64,000 nucleotides of DNA from contig JAKTNV010000041.1 in the NCBI GenBank assembly GCA_022747635.1, positions 2,232,501 to 2,296,500 on the forward strand. The letters run 5' to 3'. Position numbers and translations under genes: made by a program. The DNA is from Hetaerina americana (lineage: Eukaryota > Arthropoda > Insecta > Odonata > Calopterygidae). How positions within the stretch are numbered: the stretch's first letter is position 1; each line of letters opens with the position of its first letter. This document shows positions 48,557 to 59,585 of this stretch, in pieces. The notes below the pieces were generated by a model. It saw only the letters and a list, made by a program, of their open reading frames with translations. It searched no databases and was not told where the DNA came from.

Positions 48557-50737
48557 GTGGACATCTTTCTTCTTTAAGGAGTGGACTTCTTTCACGCTGT
48601 CCTTGAGGCCGTCATAAAAGACTTTGTTCCTCGAGTTAAGCCCAACACAAAAAAATTCCCCTCATGGTTTAAGCAGGATACCATACATGTCCTGGGTAAC
48701 AAAAATCGCGCTTGGTATCTCCATAAGGCCGTCCCAAATGTGGAAACGCGCCGATCATACGTTGATCTCCGCCGATATTCCAAGTTCCTCATTTGCCGTG
48801 ACTATGAAAACTACGCTTAGACTGTTTCCTCCAATATTTCCTCCAGCCCCAAAAAATTCTGGGCCTTCATCAATCAGCGCCGTAATCATCCTCAAATTCC
48901 CGAAGCACTCTCCTATGGCACCAAAAATGCCGCGGGATCAGAGAGACCCAACCTCTTTCTAAATTTTTTTCCGATTGCCTGCAGCCTGCTTCTAACCTCA
49001 GTATTACCTCTGTCCATTCCCTCCTTCCTAAGATAAACCATTCACTATCCCACTTACAGACAGACTCCCGGGAAGTCTTTCAATACCTATGCAAAATACG
49101 CCCCCACCGCTCACCCGGCCCAGATGCTCTCAGCCCTAAATTTATTCGCAATTGCGCTTCATCCCTCTCACAACCTTTAGCCATCATGTTTAATCGCTGT
49201 TTTTCCCTAGGAACCTTCCCTCCTCAATGGAAATGTGCTAATATCATTCCGATACATAAAAGAGGTCCGAAGAATGATGTTTCAAACTATCGCCCTGTCT
49301 CATTGCTTCCAATCCTGTCTTCCGTTTGTGAACGCATTATTCTCAACAGGATTTATTATTTCACCTCTCCCTCACCTTTTATTTTCTCAGCAGCATGGTT
49401 TCCTCCCAGGTAGATCATACCTGACAAATCTCACTGTCTTTCAGCACCACGCCGTCATGGCAATAGACAAATCAAGTCAACTTGATGCCATCTACCTTGA
49501 CTTCTCCAAGGCTTCCGACACCCTGCATCATCAACTCCTCCTTCATAAACTCAGCCAACAGTTCGGCATTCATGGTATGTCCCTTAGCCTTCTCTCTAGC
49601 TTTCTTACCCACAGAACCCAGCGTGTGATACTCTCGGATGCTTCTTCCTCTTGGTCTCCTGTCACGTCTGGCGTTCCCCAGGGCAGTGTCCTTGGGCCAT
49701 ATCTTTTCAATTTATTCGTTAATGATCCTCCTTCCCGATTCCTCTCCTTCCAGGTCCACACACTTCTCTACGCTGATGATTGCAAGATCTACTAGCAAAT
49801 TAATAATATTTCTGACCGTATTAACCTTCAACTTGCCTTACATAAAATTTCCCCTTGGTGTGATACCTGGAAGCTTAACTTGAACCCTGGAAAATGCAAC
49901 ATCATGACTCTTGCTCTGAAAAAAAACCCCTGACGTTCAATTACTCAATTAACTCAACTCTCTTAAATAGAGTAACAACCATGAAAGACCTTGGCATCTT
50001 AATTGACCCTGAACTAAATTACTCCGACCACATACAGACTTTAAAAAAATAAAGCAATGTCCCTACTAGGCCTTCTTTACCGCTTCACAGAAATTAAAGA
50101 TCCAATAGCACTCCATTCGTACTTCTCAACAATTTTCCTTCCCATCATATCATATTGCTCCCCCATTTGGTCCACCTCATCCCCAAATAATCTTAAATCC
50201 CTTGATTGCATCTTTCCCTTCTTTGCCAAAATAGTCAAACACCGAGTCCCACATTACCGCAATATGTCCTCAAATGCTGTTCTGTCTTCCCTATCCATTT
50301 CTAGTCCCCAAAGCTGCAGACTTAAAGCTGATTTAAAACTCCTCTACAACACCCTAAACTCCCCTATTGATTGCCCTGAACTGCTATCTTTCTTCAACTT
50401 CAGGATACCAACCCGATCCACCCGCACCCACTCCATACTCCATCGGCCTACTATTCCTGGGATATCTCTCACCAAGCGCTCACTGTTATTTCGCCTCTCC
50501 TCCCTTCTAAATTCACTCCCTCACACTGTCGACCCCTTTAACTTATCATGCAACAACTTCATCCCCACACGCTTTATCCCACCTTTCAGTAAATTAAAAT
50601 TTTCCCCGGTCCATGCTTGGTTCTCGTTGTTATTGTTATGTTGTTATTGTCTTTTGTCCTCTTTCGTGTTTGTTATATTTTTCACTATAAAATGGCGCTG
50701 TTACTGTTTGTGAACAATGTTTTAAAATAAATAAATA
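48557..50737 (+). mobile_element. Jockey/CR1-group LINE, 5'-truncated, nested in RTE copy 7
   Basis: Lies between two pieces of one RTE 5' UTR. AATAGTG is found at both edges (48550-48556 and 50738-50744), which is a probable target-site duplication, though it overlaps the element's AATAAAT-rich tail. The tail is (TAAA)n at about 50723-50740. The endonuclease domain is absent. Length about 2.2 kb, consistent with 5' truncation. Confidence 0.85.
48581..50713 (+). pseudogene. Jockey/CR1-group reverse transcriptase, frameshifted
   Basis: Pieces in different frames: 48581-48820 (linker before RT), 49186-49413 ([40 protein letters not shown]), 49235-49795 ([17 protein letters not shown] as motif [31 protein letters not shown] as motif C with both Asp) and 50057-50713 (C-terminal region with PIISYCSPIW). 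Frameshifts and stops at 48820 and 49795 make it inactive, but the RT catalytic residues are intact. It differs clearly from the RTE and CR1-like families. Confidence 0.85.
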
Positions 50738-50744
50738 AATAGTG

Positions 50745-50982
50745 TTTTTAACGTGACACCATCACTTACTGGACGCCCCACTGGGGTCAGACGCCATTGC
50801 AGCCGGCTAACTGAGGAACATACGCTGCGTGGACTACCTTTCGTCTGGCTCCTAACCTTCGACCTATCTGGCATGGGTGACCCTACCAGGAGCAATTATT
50901 GGTACTCCCGCCAGCACATCTCTAGGGGTCATGGGAACGCACAAGCCCTTCCACCAAGTCTAGGTTGTAATCCGGGGATGGA
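50745..50982 (-). mobile_element. RTE-type LINE copy 7, 5' terminus
   Basis: Reverse complement of the intact element's first ~250 bases (56201-56450): GTCACGTTAAAAACACT to CCCCGGACTACAACC-like sequence. Its outer end borders an AT tract at 50985. This shows the copy once had a complete 5' end. Confidence 0.9.
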
Positions 50983-50984
50983 TG

Positions 50985-51000
50985 GATATATATATAATAT

Positions 51001-51065
<65 letters not shown>
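50985..51065. repeat. (AT)n microsatellite
   Basis: AT run with TATAAT variants, between the RTE 5' end and the Penelope-like fragment. Confidence 0.95.
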
Positions 51066-51066
<1 letters not shown>

Positions 51067-51780
51067 CATTTAAACGGAACAACGGAACACAGAATAAATA
51101 AATTTGAAAACACATTGAAGAGCCCATTATCGATTGATTGCACTTTCGGCCTTTACTGAGGTGTTCTTTAGATCAAAATGGATGGTGTCGAAGTGGACTT
51201 TGGAGTCTAGATGGGGGAAGTGCAGATATGCTGTGAAGGGAATTAAAGATTGTGGTTAATGGTGGGAATTTAAGAAGATCGGAATTGTAGTATACATGAG
51301 GATTCGCGAGTTCTCAGCTCTATATTGATGGCTGAATCGGGTAGGGATTCTTGGATGTTAAGGGAGGAACACTGGTCGAATGAAAGGTTGTGGGAATTGG
51401 CGTGTGAAGGAATAGGACGAGAAGAGAGTGAGGTTGAACTGCAGGAATACCGGTGATTGTTCATTCGAATGGATAAGGGGGTAATGCATTCGCCTATGTA
51501 AAATGAAGTGTATTGTTTGCATGGCAAAATATAAATAATGTGTTTTGAAAGGCAATTAGCGTGGGAACTAGGTGAGGGCGCAATGAAGGTATGTGGGGAG
51601 AGGGGAGTCGATCTAATAAAAGGACAAGTTTTACATCGTGGGCAGTTGCAAGTTGGGGAAATATGAGGAAATTTACTGGGCGGGGGGGCGCCAAAGGGTT
51701 AGTGGATCTGAGAAAGTTTTTGAGCTTGGCTGGTTGTCTATATGCGAGAGAGGAGCATTGGGACAGTAGTGGACAATGGA
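51066..51780 (-). pseudogene. Penelope-like element, GIY-YIG endonuclease end
   Basis: Minus-strand translation shows, in one frame to the stop at 51270, TCNCPRCKTCPFI, then ILPCKQYTSFYIGECITPLS and IRMNNHRYSC. This is the Cys motif plus GIY-YIG module (YIGE..TPLSIRMNNHR) at the C-terminus of Penelope-like reverse transcriptases. Upstream, in another frame, AYRQPAKLKNFLRSTNPL resembles the connector between RT and endonuclease. RT motifs are absent. The 51066-51270 part is non-coding 3' sequence ending next to AT repeats. Truncated and frameshifted. Confidence 0.75.
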
Positions 51781-51783
51781 TGG

Positions 51784-52078
51784 CGTTAGGGAGCAGTTTT
51801 ACCCACCAAAGGAGAAATAGGCAACACACAAGGATAGTGGTTTAGCATTCATACAGCATCATAAAGCATATAAACAGTGCATTTCGTGGCACGCATAGCC
51901 AGAAGAAGAGACGAGCCACATTGGCCTAATACACAATCAAACACGAAACCCCGCCAAACGGCGGACAAATACTCATTCATACAGAAATAGAGATAAGGAA
52001 AAGCGAAAGGAACACATATAAAGGACGAACACAGTAGAGGTGGGGAAGGCGGGATCAGGCAAATCACGAGTGTATAAA
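51784..52078 (-). repeat. SINE-B 3' part and module joined to the Penelope-like fragment
   Basis: Read on the minus strand: SINE-B body (52078 to about 51975), TTTGTCCGCCGTTTGGCGG, then CAATGTGGCTCGTCTCTTCT, then CTCCTTTGGTGGGTAAAAC and CTCCCTAACGCCATC at 51784, immediately followed by Penelope-like coding sequence. The same blocks occur at 3736-4082 and 4270-4310. Confidence 0.65.
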
Positions 52079-52084
52079 TGGGCT

Positions 52085-52375
52085 ATCCTTTGGTGGATGA
52101 AACAGCACTCTAGCGCCATCTTTTGGCCAAAGAATCGGGGCACTCTGTTGCTTAAAGCATCGCAGATCTCAGAATCAATTACTTTTCATGGATAGCTCAA
52201 GTGGTTTAGAGCATCCACCAGGCAGTGGAAAGATCAGGAGTTCAAGTCCCGGTCTAGGAAATATTTTTACACTCGTGATCTGCCTGATTCCGCCTTCCCC
52301 ACCTCTCCTGTGTTCGTCCTTTTTATGTGTTCCTATCCCTTTTCCTTGTATCTATTTCTATGTGAATGAGTATAT
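52085..52375 (+). mobile_element. SINE-B with upstream module
   Basis: Module (CCTTTGGTGGATGAAACAGC, CGCCATCTTTTGGCC, GCAGATCTCAG), tRNA-like head with TAGCTCAAGTGGTTTAGAGC and GGAGTTCAAGTCCCGG, then the standard SINE-B body to GAGTATATAT. Head to head with the minus-strand copy at 51784-52078. Best preserved SINE-B head. Confidence 0.8.
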
Positions 52376-52470
52376 ATACATATATAACACACACACATAT
52401 ATATATATCTATCTATCTATCTATATATTTATATATACATATATATATATATATATTTAGTTATATATAT
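52371..52470. repeat. (AT)n / (ATCT)n microsatellite tail
   Basis: AT with ACACAC and ATCTATCT variants, the tail of the SINE-B copy. Confidence 0.9.
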
Positions 52471-53829
52471 GCTGTATACTTAAGTCTGTATCGCAACATA
52501 CGCGATACACACTAAAAGTATAGGCAATGTTTTGACAACATCAACTATTGCTTTAACTCTATCTTTTAAGATGATGTATTTGGAATGATACACCTTTTTC
52601 TCAATAGAGAGGGCTTAGAATAGTATTATATTTCTCAATGTGGATGTACAGGTACGATTGGACGGTCAAAACGGAGCACTTACTAAAGCTCCCACACTCA
52701 GCAAGGACGGATTAATTAATGGGAATTGGCATGATAGTCGTTATCCGCCGTGAAACGTGGACAGAGGGGATCGATGGCGTCCAGTCGCACTTGGTCGTGG
52801 AATTGAGGGAGGGCCGACGGCAACCCGGGGAAGTCCCCGCGATACGCCACGCGTCCTGCAACTGTTTGTGTTCAATGAGCGATTCCAAAGAATAAACGCC
52901 CAATAATTTCGCCCAAATGGCCTCTATCATTGACTGGCGTGAGTGCGACGGTCCCAATCGAAAACTTTGATTGGATGTGATGTTTTCACCGAGCAAAAGA
53001 AAGGATTGAAGAGAAACCAATAAACGAGGCTGGATGGGATCCTTCTGGGCATTGCAATCGTAGGCGAGCGCTCTATTTGACTTGCCGGAAATGAGACGGA
53101 TTTAAGGATGAAGGACTTTCACTACAAATGGCTGCAAAACCATTTTTATCACACAATCTGTAAAAGGCAAGTGAAAACTCTGAATCCTCCCGGAAAGGTT
53201 GTGTAAAGTGGCGGAGGACAGATTTTACTTCGCACTCAATTGCATGAATAGGACAATCAGAATCATGAATTCGCAATCTATGGCATTAGATTTAAAAAGA
53301 AAGTTCTTTTATTAATGGTACTCCCAATATTTGTTTTCAAAACTAAAGATTTCTCTCACTATATCCCAAACCCAATGGCCGTGAGCGAGATGCAATATAA
53401 ATATCCAGGTAGTTATGTTTCCGGGTGATTTTTTCACAGGTGCATGGCAGGCCCAACCGCCAAGAAGCGTGAGTGGGATATTGCCGCGTTTTTAGTATAA
53501 TGACTCACTGTTCACCGCCTCGCTCAAGATTATAATTGCGATTAAAGTGCCATCTAGTAACTAAAATATTGCGCGTTTTTGAAACTCGTTCAACATTCAA
53601 CTCGTGCCTACGGCATTGGTCAGTGGAATGGGGTCACGCAGCGTTGCTACTTACCGGGGTCGACTCCGACTAATGAATAGCCCAGACCGGATTTTGCTCG
53701 CACAAGGACTCTTTTATTCCGCTGCAATTAATAATCCGAATTACTCCTTATATTATTCGGGGGAAACTTGGGGCGACCTTTGTTGTGAAGAATGCTCCCT
53801 TACGATAATCACTCCGCACGCGGATTTAA
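52471..53829. other. Unassigned stretch
   Basis: No gene or repeat recognised. Confidence 0.4.
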
Positions 53830-54530
53830 GACTTCCCATTACCCACGGAGTCTTCTCGGTGCATCCGGAGGAGGCTGGCTCTCCATCCCGCCCCCCCTTT
53901 CCCCCATTCAGAACCGCCACAACTCCTGGATGGGACGGCAGGGAGGGGAGCAACGGATAAGGCATCTTCCCTCGTCGCGAGAGAGAGAGAGAGAGAGACA
54001 AGAACAATACCCCTCCCCCCATCTCGCCCTCTCGCCGGGGTCAGGAAGATATACTCCTTATTCCCCCGTCCTGACCCCGCTCGCCGTATGACTCGGCTCC
54101 TTGAGGCAAACCGTTGAGCATCCCAAAAAAATATTACGCGCGCGTACAACAATGAATACGATACGTCTGGATGCTCGGCTTCCTGGAAGGAGGGGGTTGG
54201 GAAGAGGGACCCGGGGAGTATGGGCCCGGGTAAGGGCCTCACCGGAGGCAGGAGGGCGCGGACTCCGGAGGAAGGGGAAGAGGAGGACATTTTTTATGCG
54301 GGACGAGGACGAAGGAAAAAAAGTCGAAAACTAAAACGGAAGTGGAGGGAGGGAAGATAAGAAAGGGATGCCGGGGAAGGAGAGAAGAGGGGAGGGGGGA
54401 AGGGAGGAAGAAGGGGGGAGGGGGCGGAGAGGGGGTGGTGGTGGTTGGGGCGAGGGAGCGGCGCTGGAGGGTGAGACATATGAAACTCGACGGGCGCATC
54501 GCAGGCCCGCTCGCATTTGTTTTTTCTCCC
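53830..54530. other. GC-rich block with purine-rich strand
   Basis: (GA)n at about 53979-53998, CpG-containing sequence, and a long G/A-rich run (about 54335-54475). Overlapping open frames are composition-driven. Confidence 0.55.
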
Positions 54531-56188
54531 TCTCTATTCCTTTTTTGTCGTTATTTCAGTGCTTCTGGAAATAATGAATGTCCTTGCTAAGAGAGCTCTG
54601 AAATTGGTACGCGAAATCGTATTATTCATAATCTTCCTTCTCTCCCTACCTCAGTATGGAGAGATGAAAACTTTTTTTGTAAATATATTATTTTCCCCCT
54701 CGCCCTCCATTACCGAAGGCTATGCGTCTCGACAAAATCGTCTTAATGCCTTAAAGGAAGGGGAATGAAATGAAGGGAACGAAGTGAATATATTTGTCGA
54801 GAGCAAACGGCTCGGGAAGGGAGGACCCAGCGGGCTTCGTCCCGGAGGGCGTCCGCCGTCGACTGGGGTCGCCCTGCCAGTCAATCGATGGGAAGTCGCA
54901 CGTCGCGGAAGGTTGAAGATATCGTTGGATTTGGGAAGGATGAGTCCCTTCGTGCACGCAGTGACGTTTATTCGGACCCTGCTCCGGCCTTTCAATTCAT
55001 TCGAAACCACAGCCAAATTATTCTCCCACCGAAAGCATGACATGTTAGATAATGAAATCGTTCAAATATTTTTTCGATTTTTAGATTCAGAATATTTGAA
55101 AAATTATTTTAATTCAATTATTTGGAAGTGAATTATAATTCAACCGTTCTCTTCACGTGACGACGGAACTGATTGCTCTACGCCCTCCCTTGGTTTAGGA
55201 CGAGGGCACCTACGGGCCAATTGCAACAATAAATATGGGCCAAGGGAATGCTTCAGGTATCTTAAAGCCTTGCAAAACCTCCGAAGACTACAATGAAGAG
55301 ATCGTGCTGGGAATTCCTAGTATATGTAATGCGAATGTCATCAACCAATCGCCATGCTGCGTGCTGGAGTGCATATATAAGACCAATGTCTCGGCATCGG
55401 TCGCTCGATCGTCCACCTCCATCGCGGAATAATGCACCCTCTTCACTTGCATTACTCTTCAGACTCGCAGGAGTTTTCTCTTTTCCCACACTCTCTCTCC
55501 AACCCCCTTCGTTATTAGGTATTCGCCGCAGTCAAAAGGTCACGCAAGGTATCTCGAATAATCGAGGAGCAAAGCTACACGCCCAGCGCCAAGCAAGCCC
55601 CTTCGTCCCAGAAGGGGCTCGGCTGACGCCGGGCGTGTGACTAAACCAAACGAGGGACAAATTAAGCGAATATGTTTCCCCTCGTGGGGATACGAAAATA
55701 TTCTTTTAGCTTTTGATATTCAAGCGAAGTGCTGCGGGGAGGGAAGGAGCTTAGTAACCAGAAAAAGTATTCCAGTACCTCGCAGTTTGATATCGTAGTC
55801 CAAGCTTCAATTGATCACGAATGGAAGGGGCGGGTAAAAATAGTCCTGGAGATCTTCAGTCTGCACGTGACTCTATTGAGTCACGTGCAGATTAAAGATA
55901 TGCATGACACATTGCACATTTTTAGAATTCTCTGTAGATTTCACGTGATAATCGCAGCAGTTTATGCAATTACTTGAACACTTCTGATTGCACATTTGCT
56001 ATTTTTGATTTTTAAATGTGCGTCCAGAGGGCAACGTGACATTTCATTTCAGATTATCTCAAGTTTTTTCATAGAGCACCACCTATTTCAATTTTCGCGA
56101 AAATGGAAGTATTTATTTTGTCCAGGCATAAATCCGTTTTCAAAACCAACAAGTTGAGTCGACATACATAATTCTGATTTCATTTAAT
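54531..56188. other. Unassigned stretch
   Basis: No gene or repeat recognised apart from the hairpin at 55860-55891. Confidence 0.4.
55860..55891. repeat. Perfect 14-bp inverted repeat with 4-base loop
   Basis: TCTGCACGTGACTC, loop TATT, GAGTCACGTGCAGA. Each arm carries a CACGTG box. Weaker pairing (ATCTT with AAGAT) extends it outward. Confidence 0.9.
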
Positions 56189-56200
56189 ATACCTTCAAAA
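56189..56200. repeat. Target-site duplication, 5' copy
   Basis: ATACCTTCAAAA, identical to 59574-59585; marks the insertion point of the complete RTE element. Confidence 0.9.
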
Positions 56201-59200
56201 AACCCTCCCCGGACTACAACCTTGACGTGGTGGAAGGGCTTGTGCGTTCCGATGACCCCTAGAGCTGTACTGGCGGGAGTAATAAAAATTGCTCCTGGTA
56301 GGGTCACCCATGCCAGATAGGTCGAAGGTTAGGAGCCAGACGAAAGGTAGTCCACGCAGCGTCTGTTCCTCAGTGAGGCGGCTGCAATGGCGTCTGACCC
56401 CAGTGGGGCGGCCAGTAAGTAATGGTGTCACGTTAAAAACACTATTGAGGAAGGCAACGGGAAACCACCTCAATTATCATTCCCAAGAACAATGTGATGG
56501 ACAATAGAGATATTTTGAGTCCTGGCAACCACGGGGCTCGGCCCAATCGGCCGTGTGTCGTGCCCGGCAGCGGGGGAGGCAAGGCTTCCGCGGTCGTCAT
56601 CCCACGAAACCCTTGCAAGGGAAAACCAGCAGCAGCAGGACAGAAGACGCAGGAGAAGAAGACCAAATTAGTTAGAATAGGAACGTGGAATGTTAGGACA
56701 ATGATGAGGACGGGGAAATTGGAGAATGTTAAGCGAGAGATGGAAAGGGGAAATATAGATATTTTAGGTCTATGCGAGGTGAGATGGAAAGATAGCGGGG
56801 ATTACTGGAGTGATAAGTATAGAATAATATACAGCGGTGGGGACAAGAGCCAACGAGGGGTCGCCATAGTATTAAATGAAGAGGTAGGAAGAAGCGTCGT
56901 CAACATAGAGCAGGTAACGGATAGAATACTACTAGTGGAGATAAAAGCAGAACCGACGAACTTAGTTATTATCCAGGTATACATGCCACCGAGCAACCAT
57001 AAGGAAGAAGAGGTCGATAGGATATACGATCAGTTAGAGGACATGATTGCATGTGTTCCTGCAGGGAAACATTTGATAGTGATGGGGGATTGGAATGCGA
57101 CAGTAGGCGAAGGAAGAGATGGTGATGAGGTGGGGGACTACGGTTTAGGCACGAGGAATGACCGCGGGGAGAAAGCAGTTGAGCTCTGCAGGAGACAGGG
57201 GTTAGTTATCACCAACACTTGGTTCAGACACCACAAAAGACGCAGGTATACATGGAAAATGCCAGGTGACTCGGGAAGATATCAGCTAGATTATATCCTG
57301 GTTAGACACAGGTTTAGGAACAGTGTGATAAATTCCCACAGCTTCCCGGGAGCGGATGCGGACTCAGACCACAATTTAGTTGTTATGAAATGTAGCGTAC
57401 GTTTTAAAAAGATAAGGCAGGGGCGGCGAGTTAGAAAATGGAATGTAGAAGCATTAAATGGGTTGAAAAGAAAGGAATACAAACAGGCGGTAGAGAAAAT
57501 CATGGAGGACAGTAAAGAGCTAAGTACTATTGAAGAAAAATGGGAATGTATCAAAAAAGGGTTGTCTAAAGCGGCAAAAGACACTATTGGAACCGTTAAC
57601 GCTAAAAGGACTCGTAAACCATGGATCACGGATGAGATGATTACAAAAATGGATGAGCGGCGAAAATGGAAGAATATAAATACAGAATTAGGCAAAATGA
57701 AGTACAAAGAATTGAACAATAAATTGAGGCGGGCAACAAATAAAGCCAAAGAAGCATGGTGGAAGACGCAGTGCGAGAATATGGAAAGTCTGCAGAGGAA
57801 GGGGGAAATCGGTGCGCTTTACAGCATAGTTAAATCTTTATCGGGAAGTAAGAAAGGGAGATCAACGATAGCAGTTAGAGATAAGGCCGGTAAGGTAATA
57901 GTTGACGCAGGAAAGATCCAAGAGAGATGGAAGGAATATGTAGAAGACCTGTATAGTAAAGAGCTTAGACCAACAAAGTTAGACATTGAAAAGGAACATG
58001 ACGTAGAGGAAGATAGCTTAGGTCCAGGCATACTAGACAATGAGATAGAAAGGGCATTAAGGGAGATGAAACTAAATAAGGCCGTGGGGGTAGATAACAT
58101 TCCCGTGGAACTTTTGAAATGCTTGGGAAAATGTGGGAGGAAGAGGCTATATGGGCTGATCCGTAGTATTTATGAGGAGGGAATCTGGCCGGAAGACTTT
58201 GTGAGATCAGTTTTAGTTCCTATTCCGAAAAAGGTAAAGGCCACGTCATGTGAGGACTATAGGACAATTAGTTTGATATCCCACGCAGCTAAGGTTGTTC
58301 TCAGGATCATAAACAAAAGGATAGAGAGTAGGGCAAATGATTACTTAGGGGATGATCAGTTTGGGTTTAGGAAGGGGAGAGGTACGCGTGATGCCATTGC
58401 AGTAATGAGATTATTAATCGAGAGGAATATAGAACACAACCAGGAGGTATTTGCCTGTTTCGTAGATTTCGAAAAAGCGTTTGATAGAGTAAATTGGGAA
58501 AAACTAATGAGTATATTGCAGAAAATAGGAATAGATTGGAGGGAAAGGAGGCTAATCCGCAACCTGTACATGTCTCAGACTGCTCAGGTGAGGGTGGGAA
58601 ATGGGGAGTCAGGATGGGCAGTGTTAGGAAGGGGTGTAAGGCAGGGTTGCCCATTATCACCGTTGCTGTTCAACCTGTACGCAGAAGAAATGATCAAAGA
58701 GGCATGGGAAGAACTCGAGGTAGGAATGAAAGTGGGCGGGGAATTCGTAAAATCAGTTAGGTTTGCTGATGACCAAGCTTTAGTTTGTCAGTCAGCCAAG
58801 GGGCTGCAAGCATTGCTTAGTGAATTGGAAATTCAGTGCGACAGGTATGGGATGAGAATCAATATTAATAAAACAAAGGTTATGCGATTTTCTAGAAAGA
58901 AAAAGGCCAAGCTTAACATTAAAATAGGAGGGCAAAAGCTAGAGCAGGTAGAACAGTTTACGTATCTCGGTAGTGTTTTGGACCAACACGGTCAAAGTAG
59001 TAGGGACGTAAGGAGAAGAATTGCGCTAGGCAAAGAGGCTTTCACAAGGAGGAGGAAGTTGATGACGGCGACGTTGGGTAAGGATGTTAAGAAAAGACTC
59101 GTAAAAACTTTGATATGGAGCGTAGCTATGTACGGAGCGGAAACGTGGTCATTGAAGCAGGAGGATAGACGTAGATTGGAGGCTTTTGAAATGTGGGTGT

Positions 59201-59573
59201 GGAGAAGAATGGAGAAGGTGAAATGGACAGAGAAGAAAACAAATGAGGAAGTACTTGGTATGGTGGGCGAAGAGAGGGGTTTGTTGGGAGCAATCCTATG
59301 GAGGCAGGAAAAGTGGATGAAGGGGGTGTTGACCGGCAGTGGGATGTTGAAGACTGTGATAGAGGGTAGAATGTTGTGCAAAAGAGGAAAGGGAAGGAAC
59401 AGGATAGGGTTGTTGGACGGGATGAAGGGAGGAAGGAAGTACTCAGAGATGAAGAGGGACCTGATATAGAGTAGGATGATTGATTTTGTGTTTTGTTAGG
59501 AGTAATAAAATATTTGTTTGGTAGTTGTGTCAGTCCAAAAACCTACCTTAACCGGTAGATTACTTAAAAAAAA
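56201..59573 (+). mobile_element. Complete RTE-type non-LTR retrotransposon
   Basis: A 3373-bp element with a 293-base 5' UTR (starting AACCCTCCCCGGACTACAAC), one 991-codon ORF, and a ~104-base 3' UTR ending CCGGTAGATTACTT plus an A-run. A perfect 12-bp target-site duplication flanks it (56189-56200 and 59574-59585). Other copies end in TAATAAT repeats, this one in A's. Full ORF, both ends and exact duplication indicate a recent insertion. RTE elements copy themselves by target-primed reverse transcription using the encoded endonuclease. Confidence 0.95.
56494..59469 (+). CDS. RTE endonuclease/reverse transcriptase (991 aa), intact
   Basis: The protein nicks target DNA and reverse-transcribes the element RNA at the nick. 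The first ~60 residues are a basic, Gly/Pro-rich leader. The apurinic endonuclease domain (about 60-300) shows RIGTWNVRTM (N66), LGLCEVRW (E95), VMGDWNATVG (D199, N201) and SDHNLV (D292, H293), so the key catalytic residues are present. The RT domain (about 560-800) has LVPIPKKVKATSCEDYRTIS, QFGFRKGRGTRDAI, FVDFEKAFDRVNW (motif A, D658), GVRQGCPLSPLLFNLY and VRFADDQALVCQ (motif C, D759 and D760). The C-terminal part includes TYLGSVLDQHGQSSRDVR and MYGAETWSLK. About 1000 residues is normal for RTE proteins, and no stop or frameshift is visible. A second Met follows the first, so the exact start is uncertain by one codon. Proteins of this type are often annotated in insects as craniofacial-development-protein-2-like; that is a retroelement label, not a host function. 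Confidence 0.95.
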   Translation: MMDNRDILSPGNHGARPNRPCVVPGSGGGKASAVVIPRNPCKGKPAAAGQKTQEKKTKLVRIGTWNVRTMMRTGKLENVKREMERGNIDILGLCEVRWKDSGDYWSDKYRIIYSGGDKSQRGVAIVLNEEVGRSVVNIEQVTDRILLVEIKAEPTNLVIIQVYMPPSNHKEEEVDRIYDQLEDMIACVPAGKHLIVMGDWNATVGEGRDGDEVGDYGLGTRNDRGEKAVELCRRQGLVITNTWFRHHKRRRYTWKMPGDSGRYQLDYILVRHRFRNSVINSHSFPGADADSDHNLVVMKCSVRFKKIRQGRRVRKWNVEALNGLKRKEYKQAVEKIMEDSKELSTIEEKWECIKKGLSKAAKDTIGTVNAKRTRKPWITDEMITKMDERRKWKNINTELGKMKYKELNNKLRRATNKAKEAWWKTQCENMESLQRKGEIGALYSIVKSLSGSKKGRSTIAVRDKAGKVIVDAGKIQERWKEYVEDLYSKELRPTKLDIEKEHDVEEDSLGPGILDNEIERALREMKLNKAVGVDNIPVELLKCLGKCGRKRLYGLIRSIYEEGIWPEDFVRSVLVPIPKKVKATSCEDYRTISLISHAAKVVLRIINKRIESRANDYLGDDQFGFRKGRGTRDAIAVMRLLIERNIEHNQEVFACFVDFEKAFDRVNWEKLMSILQKIGIDWRERRLIRNLYMSQTAQVRVGNGESGWAVLGRGVRQGCPLSPLLFNLYAEEMIKEAWEELEVGMKVGGEFVKSVRFADDQALVCQSAKGLQALLSELEIQCDRYGMRININKTKVMRFSRKKKAKLNIKIGGQKLEQVEQFTYLGSVLDQHGQSSRDVRRRIALGKEAFTRRRKLMTATLGKDVKKRLVKTLIWSVAMYGAETWSLKQEDRRRLEAFEMWVWRRMEKVKWTEKKTNEEVLGMVGEERGLLGAILWRQEKWMKGVLTGSGMLKTVIEGRMLCKRGKGRNRIGLLDGMKGGRKYSEMKRDLI

Positions 59574-59585
59574 ATACCTTCAAAA
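59574..59585. repeat. Target-site duplication, 3' copy
   Basis: ATACCTTCAAAA, see 56189-56200. Confidence 0.9.
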
